DNA of 5,142 nt from the NCBI GenBank assembly GCA_902478875.1, contig CABSMZ010000132.1:1-5142 (forward strand), written 5' to 3'. The position numbers and the translations under genes are program-made. This document shows, one piece after another, positions 1 through 5,142 of this stretch. The notes beneath the pieces are model-generated. The model did not search any database. It was not told the origin of the DNA and saw only the letters and a program-made list of their open reading frames with translations. Source of the DNA: an uncultured Collinsella sp. GTDB lineage: Bacteria > Actinomycetota > Coriobacteriia > Coriobacteriales > Coriobacteriaceae. Within the stretch, counting starts at the first letter, position 1, and each line of letters opens with the position of its first letter.

Positions 1-16
1 CGGAGGGCGCCTTTTT
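1..16 (+). terminator. Probable 3' half of an intrinsic terminator of an upstream gene (cut by window edge)
   Basis: The window opens with a GC-rich run, cggagggcgcc, followed directly by five T residues (12-16). That is the form of the descending arm and U-tract of a Rho-independent terminator for a plus-strand gene to the left. The matching ascending arm (ggcgccctccg) would lie outside the window, so this cannot be confirmed here. The inverted repeat of the small element begins four bases later, so the element sits just behind this site. Confidence 0.35.
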
Positions 17-19
17 GCA

Positions 20-44
20 CTCATTGGGGACAGACTTATATGAG
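20..44 (+). repeat. Left terminal inverted repeat of the RAYT-like element
   Basis: This 25-nt sequence is repeated in inverted orientation at 240-264 with 21 of 25 positions identical and no gap. The outer 17 nt match at 16 positions, differing only by g versus t in the GGGG run. On the minus strand the frame-shifted transposase remnant reads through this repeat, so the 3' end of the original gene probably lay close to or inside it. Confidence 0.65.
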
Positions 45-239
45 GGTTTGCAGATGTCAAAGGGATCATAGCGCAGCTGGTATGCCTTGTAACTAACGGT
101 ACGCCTCGAGCGAGTCGGACGCACCTTACACGGGATTGAAATGGATGTAATCGAGTAGCTGCACCGCCTGTGTGTCCAACTCAACCGTGACCCGCGAATA
201 GCGATTATCAAACAGATGTCCCGTTTTCCCATTGAAATA
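45..239 (-). pseudogene. REP-associated Y1 transposase (RAYT), C-terminal remnant, stop and frameshift
   Basis: Read on the minus strand from 239, the sequence gives YFNGKTGHLFDNRYSR, then a stretch ending in LLDYIHFNPV. These match two hallmark motifs of RAYT transposases: YFN.K.G.TGHLFQ.R and YIH.NPV. A TAA stop follows at 126-128. The same frame continues with DSLEAYR, then hits TAG at 93-95. Shifting frame there gives SYKAYQLRYDP, restoring the family's usual EYRWSSY.AY context, so about 2 nt including part of a Trp codon appear lost. The HUH histidine motif and the whole N-terminal half are absent. The protein would have nicked single-stranded DNA at REP-type palindromes; this copy cannot be active. 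The right inverted repeat directly precedes the remnant's first codon. The frame-shifted reading stays open leftward through the left repeat to the window edge, so the pseudogene end at 45 is approximate. Confidence 0.75.
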
Positions 240-264
240 CTCATGAGAGTCTGTACCCAATGAG
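240..264 (-). repeat. Right terminal inverted repeat of the RAYT-like element
   Basis: This is the inverted partner of 20-44 (21/25 identical). Its inner edge touches the first recognisable transposase codon at 239. In frame with the remnant it would read SLGTDSHE, which is not obviously family-like. That supports the idea that a deletion joined the element end to the middle of the gene. Confidence 0.6.
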
Positions 265-287
265 CGGGGCGATGCAGCAGGCAGATA

Positions 288-325
288 GTTTTAGTTAAAA
301 CGATTCATTTTATTGAAGCGTTTTA
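288..325. promoter_or_regulatory. Overlapping inverted repeats upstream of the adhE promoter, candidate operator
   Basis: Two overlapping palindromes share one half-site. The first is GTTTTA-gt-TAAAAC at 288-301 (perfect 6-bp arms). The second is TAAAACGATTCA at 296-307 against TGAAGCGTTTTA at 314-325 (11 of 12 positions pair, 6-nt spacer). The result is three copies of the hexamer TAAAAC in alternating orientation within 38 bp. The cluster ends 44 bp before the extended -10 element, a suitable place for an activator or co-operating repressor. It does not match the Rex consensus (TTGTGA-N6-TCACAA type), the usual NADH-sensing regulator of adhE-type genes. The central CG in each 12-mer is reminiscent of LacI-family operators, but that is weak. 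The protein that binds is unknown. Confidence 0.4.
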
Positions 326-368
326 GTGTGCCTTTTAGAGGAATCTTACCGTTCGCCGAATAATTTCT

Positions 369-377
369 TGCTATCAT
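369..377 (+). promoter_or_regulatory. Extended -10 promoter element for adhE
   Basis: TGCTATCAT carries the TGn extension at 369-371 followed by TATCAT at 372-377, five of six matches to TATAAT. At the normal 16-18 bp spacing there is no good -35 box; the nearest candidate, TTACCG at 346-351, would need a 20-bp spacer. Extended -10 promoters often work without a strong -35, and an activator at 288-325 could compensate. Transcription would start near 384, giving a leader of about 34 nt. It is the best sigma-70-type match I found in the 153-bp leader. Confidence 0.5.
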
Positions 378-405
378 GCAAGGCGTAGGGTAAATCTCCG
401 ATCGC

Positions 406-411
406 AAGGAG
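406..411 (+). promoter_or_regulatory. adhE ribosome binding site, possibly masked by a short hairpin
   Basis: AAGGAG lies six bases before the ATG at 418, which fixes that start. TCTCC at 395-399 is complementary to GGAGA at 408-412, so a 5-bp hairpin with an 8-nt loop could pair with the Shine-Dalgarno sequence. The stem is short and may be chance. Confidence 0.75.
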
Positions 412-417
412 ACACAA

Positions 418-3066
418 ATGGTGAAAAAGTCACCGGAAAACACTACTCCCGCAATTGTGGACAACGTAGAGGCGCTTGAGGCTAAGCTCGCTCAGATGCG
501 AGAGGCCCAGGCGCTTTTTGCTACGTACACGCAGGAGCAGGTCGACAAGATCTTCTATGAGGCCGCCATGGCCGCCAACAAGGCTCGTATCCCGTTGGCG
601 AAGATGGCCATCGAGGAGACCGGCCGCGGCGTTCTTGAGGACAAGGTCATCAAGAACCACTACGCCGCAGAGTACATCTACAACGCTTACAAGAACACCA
701 AGACCTGTGGTGTCCTGGAGCGCGACGAGGCTTACGGCATCACCAAGATCGCCGAGCCCATCGGCATCGTGGGCGCCGTCATTCCGACGACCAACCCCAC
801 CTCCACCGCGATCTTCAAGACGCTGATCTGCCTGAAGACCCGCAACGCCATCATCATCTCCCCGCACCCGGCTGCCGCCAAGTGCACCATCGCCGCCGCC
901 AAGCTCGTGCTTGACGCCGCCGTCAAGGCCGGCGCCCCCGAGGGCATCATCGGCTGGGTCGATGTCCCCTCCATCGAGCTGACCAACATGGTCATGCGCG
1001 ACGTCGACATCATCCTCGCCACCGGTGGCCCGGGCATGGTCAAAGCCGCTTACTCCTCGGGCAAGCCCGCCCTGGGCGTTGGCGCCGGTAACACCCCGGT
1101 CGTCATCGACGACACCGCCGACGTGCTGCTCGCCGTCAACTCCATCATCCACTCCAAGACCTTCGACAACGGCATGATCTGCGCTTCCGAGCAGTCCGTG
1201 ACCGTCATCGACAGCATCTATGACCAGGTTAAGGCCGAGTTCCAGAAGCGCGGCTGCTACTTCGTCAAGCAGGGTGCCGAGATGGAGGCCCTGCGTGCCG
1301 CCATGTTCAAGAACGGCGCTCTCGATCACCGCATCCCCGGCATGGCCGCTGCCAAGATCGCCGAGCTCGCCGGCATCGAGGTTCCCGCCAAGACCAAGAT
1401 CCTGATCGCCGAGGTCACCTCCACCGACCCCGCCAAGGAGGAGTTCTCCCACGAGAAGCTCTCCCCGGTCCTGGCCATGTACCACGCCAAGGACTTCCAG
1501 GAGGCCGTCGACAAGGCCGAGCACCTGGTGCTCGCCGGTGGCCCGGGCCACACCGCCTCTCTGTACGTGCACCCCGCTCAGGCCGAGAAGATCAGCCTGT
1601 TCGAGCACGTCATGAAGGCCTGCCGTATCGTCATCAACACCCCGTCCTCGCACGGCGGCATCGGTGACCTGTACAACTTTGGCATGAAGCCGTCTCTGAC
1701 CCTGGGCTGCGGCTCCTGGGGCGGCAACTCCGTCTCCGAGAACGTTGGGGTGAAGCACTTGATCAACGTTAAGACTGTGGCCGAGCGCCGTGAGAACATG
1801 CTGTGGTTCCGCGCTCCCGAGAAGGTCTACTTCAAGAAGGGTTCCACGCCCGTCGCCCTCGACGAGCTGGGCAACGTCATGGGCAAGAAGCGTGCCTTCA
1901 TCGTCACCGACCAGTTCCTCTTCAAGAATGGCAACACCCGCGCCATCGAGGCCAAGCTCGACGAGATGGGCATCGCCCACGACTGCTTCTACGACGTCGA
2001 GCCCGATCCGTCGCTGCAGTGCGCACGTCACGGCGCCAAGCAGATGGCTCTCTTTGAGCCGGACGTCATCATCGCCGTCGGCGGTGGCTCCGCTATGGAC
2101 GCCGGCAAGATCATGTGGATGATGTACGAGCACCCCGAGTGCAAGTTTGAGGACATGGCCATGGACTTCATGGACATCCGCAAGCGTATCTTCACCTTCC
2201 CCGAGATGGGCAAGAAGGCCTACTTCGTCGCCGTCCCGACCTCCTCGGGTACCGGCTCCGAGTGCACGCCGTTCGCCATCATCACCGACAAGGAGACCGG
2301 CATCAAGTGGCCGCTCGCCGACTACGCGCTGCTCCCCAACATGGCTATCGTCGACGCCGACAACTGCATGACCGCCCCGCGCGGCCTGACCGCTGCCTCC
2401 GGCATCGACGTCATGACCCACGCCATCGAGTCCTACGTCTCCATCATGGCTTCCGACTACACCAAGGGCCTCTCCGAGCGCGCTGCCAAGCTCGTCTTTG
2501 AGAACCTGCCCTCCAGCTTCACGAACGGCGCCAAGGACCCGCACGCCCGCGAGGAGATGCACAACGCCTCCTGCATGGCCGGTATGGCCTTCGCCAACGC
2601 CTTCCTGGGCCTCAACCACTCCATGGCTCACAAGCTCGGCGCTTTCCATCACCTGCCCCACGGCCTCGCCAACGCCGTCATCCTGACCCGCGTCATGCGC
2701 TACAACGCCGCCGAGGCTCCCGTCAAGATGGGTACCTTCTCCCAGTATCCTTACCCCAACGCGCTGCACAACTACGCCGAGATGGCCAAGTACTGCGGCA
2801 TCGAGGGCAAGGACGACAAGGAGGTCTTCGAGAACTTCATCACGAAGCTCGAGGAGCTCAAGGACTTCATCGGCGTCAAGAAGACCATCGCCGACTACGG
2901 TGTTGACGAGCAGTACTTCCTCGACACCCTCGACGAGATGACCGAGCAGGCATTCAACGACCAGTGCACCGGCGCCAACCCGCGCTACCCGCTCATGAGC
3001 GAGATCAAGGAGCTCTACCTGGACGCCTACTACGGCCGCGAGCCCCAGGATTACGCCGTCTGCTAG
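418..3066 (+). CDS. adhE: Bifunctional acetaldehyde-CoA/alcohol dehydrogenase AdhE
   Basis: AdhE reduces acetyl-CoA to acetaldehyde and then to ethanol in the cytoplasm, using two NADH, and is the main ethanol-forming redox sink of fermenting anaerobes. At 882 aa it is full length (E. coli AdhE is 891). Residues about 19-440 are the CoA-acylating aldehyde dehydrogenase: TNPTSTAIFKT near 125, ATGGPGMV near 201, GVGAGNTP at 220, catalytic Cys255 in FDNGMICASEQ, Glu346 in HEKLSP and His378 in GGPGHT. A linker lies near 442-465. Residues about 466-882 are the iron-dependent alcohol dehydrogenase: GGGSAMD at 555-561, PTSSGTGSE at 607-615, and metal ligands Asp664, His668, His734 and His748. All key residues are present, offset 9-11 from E. 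coli numbering. Family members assemble into filaments called spirosomes. The ATG is set by AAGGAG six bases upstream; about 15 residues precede the conserved core. Codon use is extremely biased (AAG, GTC, ATC, TTC, GGC), pointing to high expression, and is relaxed in the first 40 or so codons and around 442-455. Confidence 0.97.
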   Translation: MVKKSPENTTPAIVDNVEALEAKLAQMREAQALFATYTQEQVDKIFYEAAMAANKARIPLAKMAIEETGRGVLEDKVIKNHYAAEYIYNAYKNTKTCGVLERDEAYGITKIAEPIGIVGAVIPTTNPTSTAIFKTLICLKTRNAIIISPHPAAAKCTIAAAKLVLDAAVKAGAPEGIIGWVDVPSIELTNMVMRDVDIILATGGPGMVKAAYSSGKPALGVGAGNTPVVIDDTADVLLAVNSIIHSKTFDNGMICASEQSVTVIDSIYDQVKAEFQKRGCYFVKQGAEMEALRAAMFKNGALDHRIPGMAAAKIAELAGIEVPAKTKILIAEVTSTDPAKEEFSHEKLSPVLAMYHAKDFQEAVDKAEHLVLAGGPGHTASLYVHPAQAEKISLFEHVMKACRIVINTPSSHGGIGDLYNFGMKPSLTLGCGSWGGNSVSENVGVKHLINVKTVAERRENMLWFRAPEKVYFKKGSTPVALDELGNVMGKKRAFIVTDQFLFKNGNTRAIEAKLDEMGIAHDCFYDVEPDPSLQCARHGAKQMALFEPDVIIAVGGGSAMDAGKIMWMMYEHPECKFEDMAMDFMDIRKRIFTFPEMGKKAYFVAVPTSSGTGSECTPFAIITDKETGIKWPLADYALLPNMAIVDADNCMTAPRGLTAASGIDVMTHAIESYVSIMASDYTKGLSERAAKLVFENLPSSFTNGAKDPHAREEMHNASCMAGMAFANAFLGLNHSMAHKLGAFHHLPHGLANAVILTRVMRYNAAEAPVKMGTFSQYPYPNALHNYAEMAKYCGIEGKDDKEVFENFITKLEELKDFIGVKKTIADYGVDEQYFLDTLDEMTEQAFNDQCTGANPRYPLMSEIKELYLDAYYGREPQDYAVC

Positions 3067-3083
3067 TTTTAGCACGGTTTTTA

Positions 3084-3122
3084 ACGGCGGGGGTGCACGG
3101 GTGTTTCACACACCCCCGCCGT
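3084..3122 (+). terminator. Strong GC-rich hairpin after adhE, terminator or processing stem
   Basis: ACGGCGGGGGTG (3084-3095) pairs perfectly with CACCCCCGCCGT (3111-3122), a 12-bp stem closing a 15-nt loop. It begins 18 nt after the adhE stop and ends 32 nt before the next gene. The following bases (cgcttcta) give only a poor U-tract, so intrinsic termination may be partial. The stem may instead protect the adhE 3' end and reduce read-through into the phosphotransferase gene. Confidence 0.55.
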
Positions 3123-3154
3123 CGCTTCTATCGCATCGTTGAAAGGATGCAACC

Positions 3155-3919
3155 ATGCTGCTACCCGATTCCAAGACCGAGCTCGTCCGCCGTGGCAACA
3201 AGGTCGTTTACGACCTGGGCGACAAGATTGTCAAGGTCTTTAACGAGACCAAGCCTGTCTCCGACGTGTTCAACGAGGCTTTGAATCTTGCCCGCATCAA
3301 TGAGTGCGGCATCCGCAGCCCCAAGGCGCTCGAGGTTTCCCAGCTCGAGAACGCCAACGGCTGGGCGCTCGTGACCGAGAAGGTTCCGGGCACCACCCTT
3401 GCCGAGAAGATGACTGCCGAGCCCCAGCGCTTTGGTGAGTACCTCGAGATGCTCGTCGACCTCCAGATCGAGATCCACGGCTACACCTCCCCGCTGCTCA
3501 ACCGTCAGCGCGACAAGTACGCCCGCATGATCGACAGCCTTGATCAGCTCAATGCCACCACGCGCTACAACCTTCAGGAGCGTCTGGACGGCATGACCAA
3601 GGAGTTCAAGGTCTGCCACGGCGACTTCAACCCCTCCAACGTCATCGTCGGCGACGACGGCCAGCTCTATGTGTGCGACTGGGCACACGCCACCCAGGGC
3701 TCCCCTGCTGCCGACGTTGCCACCACCTACCTGCTCTTTGCCCTCAACAGCAAGGATCAGGCTGAGGCCTACCTGGAGCTCTACTGCGACCGCGCCGACA
3801 TGCCCATGCAGGTCGTGCGTCAGTGGACGAGCATCGTCGCCGCTTCCGAGCTCGCTCGTAAGCGCAACGTGAACGATGAGTTCCTGAAGAACTGGATCGA
3901 CGTCGTCGATTATCAGTAA
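3155..3919 (+). CDS. Kinase-fold small-molecule phosphotransferase (APH/choline kinase-like), substrate unknown
   Basis: This 254-aa protein has the layout of the aminoglycoside phosphotransferase/choline kinase fold (Pfam APH type), which transfers the ATP gamma-phosphate to a small hydroxylated substrate. The N-lobe (about 1-90) has a KIVKVF strand with the likely ATP-contacting Lys27 and a helix containing Glu41 (FNEALNLARI) as its salt-bridge partner. WALVTEKVPG near 70-80 resembles the hinge. The C-lobe carries the catalytic loop CHGDFNPSN with Asp157 and Asn162 (His155 begins HGD), then the metal-binding CDWAHATQGSPAADVA with Asp175, the equivalent of the kinase DFG Asp. All expected catalytic residues are present, so it should be active. 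It resembles the TIGR02172-type orphan subfamily more than known resistance enzymes, and I would not call it antibiotic resistance. The start has AAAGGA (3142-3147) seven bases upstream; an ATG at 3147 is out of frame. It follows adhE in the same direction across an 88-bp gap containing a strong hairpin, so read-through is possible but unproven. No signal peptide or membrane segment is seen. Confidence 0.85.
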   Translation: MLLPDSKTELVRRGNKVVYDLGDKIVKVFNETKPVSDVFNEALNLARINECGIRSPKALEVSQLENANGWALVTEKVPGTTLAEKMTAEPQRFGEYLEMLVDLQIEIHGYTSPLLNRQRDKYARMIDSLDQLNATTRYNLQERLDGMTKEFKVCHGDFNPSNVIVGDDGQLYVCDWAHATQGSPAADVATTYLLFALNSKDQAEAYLELYCDRADMPMQVVRQWTSIVAASELARKRNVNDEFLKNWIDVVDYQ

Positions 3920-3951
3920 TATCTGAGCGATTTATTTCGCATCGGAGGCAC

Positions 3952-3995
3952 AAGGAAAACCCCGTAGCTCGCATGGGCTGTGGGGTTTTCCTTTT
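3952..3995 (+). terminator. Intrinsic terminator of the phosphotransferase gene
   Basis: AAGGAAAACCCC (3952-3963) pairs perfectly with GGGGTTTTCCTT (3982-3993). The stem continues inward through two G-U pairs and AGC/GCT (3966-3968 with 3977-3979), giving about 17 pairs around an 8-nt loop. TTTT at 3992-3995 follows the C residues of the descending arm. It begins 33 nt after the TAA at 3917. The arms contain A- and T-runs, so some function on the minus strand is possible. Confidence 0.85.
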
Positions 3996-4013
3996 AGATA
4001 TCGAGGATGCCAC

Positions 4014-4067
4014 AAGATAAAAGGACGGCCCCGCATATCCCCATTCTGGAGAAATGCGGGGCCGTCC
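4014..4067 (-). terminator. Intrinsic terminator of proS
   Basis: Read on the minus strand, GGACGGCCCCGCAT (4067-4054) pairs perfectly over 14 bp with ATGCGGGGCCGTCC (4036-4023) around a 17-nt loop. TTTTATCTT (4022-4014) follows, a proper U-tract. It begins 30 nt beyond the proS stop codon (complement of 4098-4100). The two convergent transcripts therefore end in separate hairpins only 27 bp apart rather than sharing one. Confidence 0.88.
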
Positions 4068-4097
4068 CGTATATCGAACTACAAGCGAAATCGTCGA

Positions 4098-5142
4098 TTA
4101 ACGGCGAGCCGCCTTAACAAGCTCGGCAACCTTGGCGACGACCTCGTCGATCGCCACATCCTCGCGCTCACCCGTGGCACGGTCCTTGAGCTCAACGGTG
4201 CCATTCTTAAGGCCACGCTTACCCAGAACAACCTGATACGGGAAGCCCATAAGGTCGTTGTCGGCAAACTTAAAGCCGGGACGCTCGTCGCGGTCGTCGA
4301 CGACAACCTCGATACCCTCGGCGCACAGGCCATCAACGATCTGCTCGCAGACGGTAGCGCACTCCTCCTTCTTGGGATCAAGCGGAATTACCGCGACCTC
4401 GTACGGGGCAACGGAGACCGGCCAGACGATACCGTGCTCGTCGTTGTGCTGCTCCACGACGGCAGCGAGCGAGCGGGACACACCAACGCCGTAGCAGCCC
4501 ATGATGAGCGGCTTCTCCTTGCCGTCCTCGTCCATAAAGGTGGCACCCATGGCCTCGGAATACTTGGTGCCCAGCTGGAAGACCTGGGAGACCTCGATGC
4601 CGCGAGCAGCGGAGAGCGGCTTGCCGCAGTGCGGGCAGGGATCGCCGGCCACAACGGTTACCAGGTCGGCCCACTCGTCGACGGTAAAGTCGCGCTCGGG
4701 GCAGGCACCGGTAAAGTGATAGTCGACCTCGTTGGCGCCGCAGGCCCACTGCTTAGACTCACGCAGGCTCTCGTCACACACCAGGCGGATGCCCTCGGGC
4801 AAGTTAACCGGTCCGATAAAGCCCTTATGCAGACCATAAGTCTGGAGCTCCTCATCAGTCATCATTCGATAGCCCTTGCCAAAGACATGCTCGGCCTTGC
4901 AATCATTGAGCTCGTGGTCGCCCGGAACAATGGCCACGACTGGCTTGCCCTTGGCGTCAATGAGAGCCAAGGACTTGCGTGTACCGTTCTCGGGGAAGCC
5001 GAAGAACTTTGCAACGGCCTCGATGGTGCCCATGCCCGGAGTCTCGACCTTGGTAAGCGTACCGTCGCCAGGACCCTCGGTCACGACGACCTTGGTGCTT
5101 GCCGCCTCGTCATCGGCAGCAAAGCCGCAATCGTCGCAGTAG
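4098..5142 (-). CDS. proS: Prolyl-tRNA synthetase, C-terminal part (5' end beyond the window)
   Basis: ProS charges tRNA-Pro with proline in the cytoplasm. The 347 codons here are the C-terminal part of a bacterial-type class II enzyme (E. coli ProS is 572 aa). The reading frame is open through 5142, so the GTG at 5084 is internal and not the start. Order of parts: a CDDCGFAADDEAAS segment at the edge (family CP.CGYAAN), then the editing/insertion domain related to YbaK, including VPGDHELNDCKAEHVFGKG, GFIGPVNLPEG and CPHCGKPL. The catalytic core resumes at RGIEVSQVFQLGTKYSEAMG, followed by class II motif 3, GCYGVGVSRS (arginine near 4473-4475). The C-terminal anticodon-binding domain starts at GIVWPVSVAPYEVAVIPLD and ends in KAARR. 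Motifs 1 and 2 must lie beyond 5142. The insertion domain marks the full-length form that clears mischarged Ala-tRNA-Pro. Codon use is ordinary for this genome, less extreme than adhE. It is convergent with the phosphotransferase gene and has its own terminator. Confidence 0.95.
   Translation of the reverse strand, partial: YCDDCGFAADDEAASTKVVVTEGPGDGTLTKVETPGMGTIEAVAKFFGFPENGTRKSLALIDAKGKPVVAIVPGDHELNDCKAEHVFGKGYRMMTDEELQTYGLHKGFIGPVNLPEGIRLVCDESLRESKQWACGANEVDYHFTGACPERDFTVDEWADLVTVVAGDPCPHCGKPLSAARGIEVSQVFQLGTKYSEAMGATFMDEDGKEKPLIMGCYGVGVSRSLAAVVEQHNDEHGIVWPVSVAPYEVAVIPLDPKKEECATVCEQIVDGLCAEGIEVVVDDRDERPGFKFADNDLMGFPYQVVLGKRGLKNGTVELKDRATGEREDVAIDEVVAKVAELVKAARR

Larger units (their letters stand above)
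20..264. mobile_element. Small decayed RAYT/IS200-like element with inverted termini
   Basis: The 245-bp segment is bounded by two inverted copies of a 25-nt sequence. The outer 17 nt read ctcattggggacagact on the left and, on the minus strand, ctcattgggtacagact on the right. All sequence between the two repeats, read on the minus strand, encodes broken pieces of a Y1 (HUH-type) transposase of the REP-associated class. From memory, termini containing GGGGACAGAC are often seen near such transposases. No clear target-site duplication flanks the element, which fits IS200/IS605-type chemistry. The transposase N-terminal half is missing, so this is a dead internal-deletion derivative or a MITE-like non-autonomous copy. 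It has lower GC and none of the codon bias of its neighbours. Confidence 0.6.

Noticed and set aside
296..325. Inverted repeat as an intrinsic terminator
   Set aside because: The stem is AT-rich with a mismatch, no T-run follows it on the plus strand, and it lies just upstream of a good promoter, so an operator is more likely.
288..417. Rex operator in the adhE leader
   Set aside because: I looked for the TTGTGA-N6-TCACAA type or TTGTTAA-N4-TTAACAA type and found no acceptable match.
430..3075. An 881-codon open frame antisense to adhE
   Set aside because: It is aligned codon-on-codon with adhE and exists because adhE avoids TTA, CTA and TCA codons; the frame ends at the first in-frame TCA (430-432). 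The translation is low-complexity (V, L, G, D rich), with no recognisable domain.
3161..3688. Antisense open frame over the phosphotransferase gene
   Set aside because: It is the same codon-bias shadow, rich in V, L, D and A, without motifs, opposite a gene with a complete active site.
3155..3919. Aminoglycoside resistance gene
   Set aside because: The HGD...N and DW motifs are shared by the whole kinase-fold family; there is no close match to known resistance enzymes that I recognise and no mobile context around this gene.
5082..5084. GTG at 5084 as the start of proS
   Set aside because: The frame stays open upstream to the window edge and encodes family-like sequence (CDDCGFAA); a start here would remove class II motifs 1 and 2.
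4876..5142. Plus-strand open frames opposite proS
   Set aside because: They lie on the complement of clear ProS coding sequence, lack ribosome binding sites and have no recognisable domain.
1..5142. CRISPR array, tRNA or rRNA genes, riboswitch, phage genes, defence or toxin-antitoxin system
   Set aside because: No regularly spaced direct repeats, tRNA-like cloverleaf or rRNA sequence is seen, and no protein motifs outside the three genes and the transposase relic. I see no undescribed multi-gene system here.

Overview
The window reads as a chromosomal stretch from a high-GC, anaerobic, mixed-acid-fermenting bacterium. The strong C/G third-position bias, the AdhE sequence and the leader style make me think of a gut Coriobacteriia such as Collinsella. 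That assignment is recognition, not proof. No new multi-gene system is visible. The window holds three ordinary chromosomal genes, and the least expected item is a decayed transposase relic upstream of adhE.

Layout. Positions 1-16 look like the 3' half of a terminator belonging to a gene left of the window. Positions 20-264 form a small element bounded by 25-bp inverted repeats (21/25 matches). Its interior, read on the minus strand, is a broken C-terminal piece of a REP-associated Y1 transposase (RAYT, IS200-like). Positions 265-417 are the adhE leader: an AT-rich cluster of inverted repeats (288-325), an extended -10 promoter (369-377) and a Shine-Dalgarno site (406-411). Positions 418-3066 encode a complete bifunctional acetaldehyde/alcohol dehydrogenase, AdhE (882 aa), with very biased codon use that suggests high expression. 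A 12-bp GC-rich hairpin (3084-3122) separates it from a 254-aa kinase-fold small-molecule phosphotransferase (3155-3919) of unknown substrate. Positions 4098-5142 on the minus strand are the C-terminal 347 codons of prolyl-tRNA synthetase (proS), whose N-terminus lies beyond the right edge. The phosphotransferase gene and proS converge, and each has its own intrinsic terminator in the 178-bp gap (3952-3995 on plus, 4014-4067 on minus).

How the genes relate. AdhE turns acetyl-CoA into ethanol and reoxidises two NADH, a main redox valve in fermentation. The phosphotransferase gene follows in the same direction but has its own ribosome binding site and lies behind a strong hairpin, so co-transcription is uncertain and no functional link is evident. 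ProS is an unrelated housekeeping gene. Motif assignments come from reading the sequence; no homology search, folding program or genome comparison was run.
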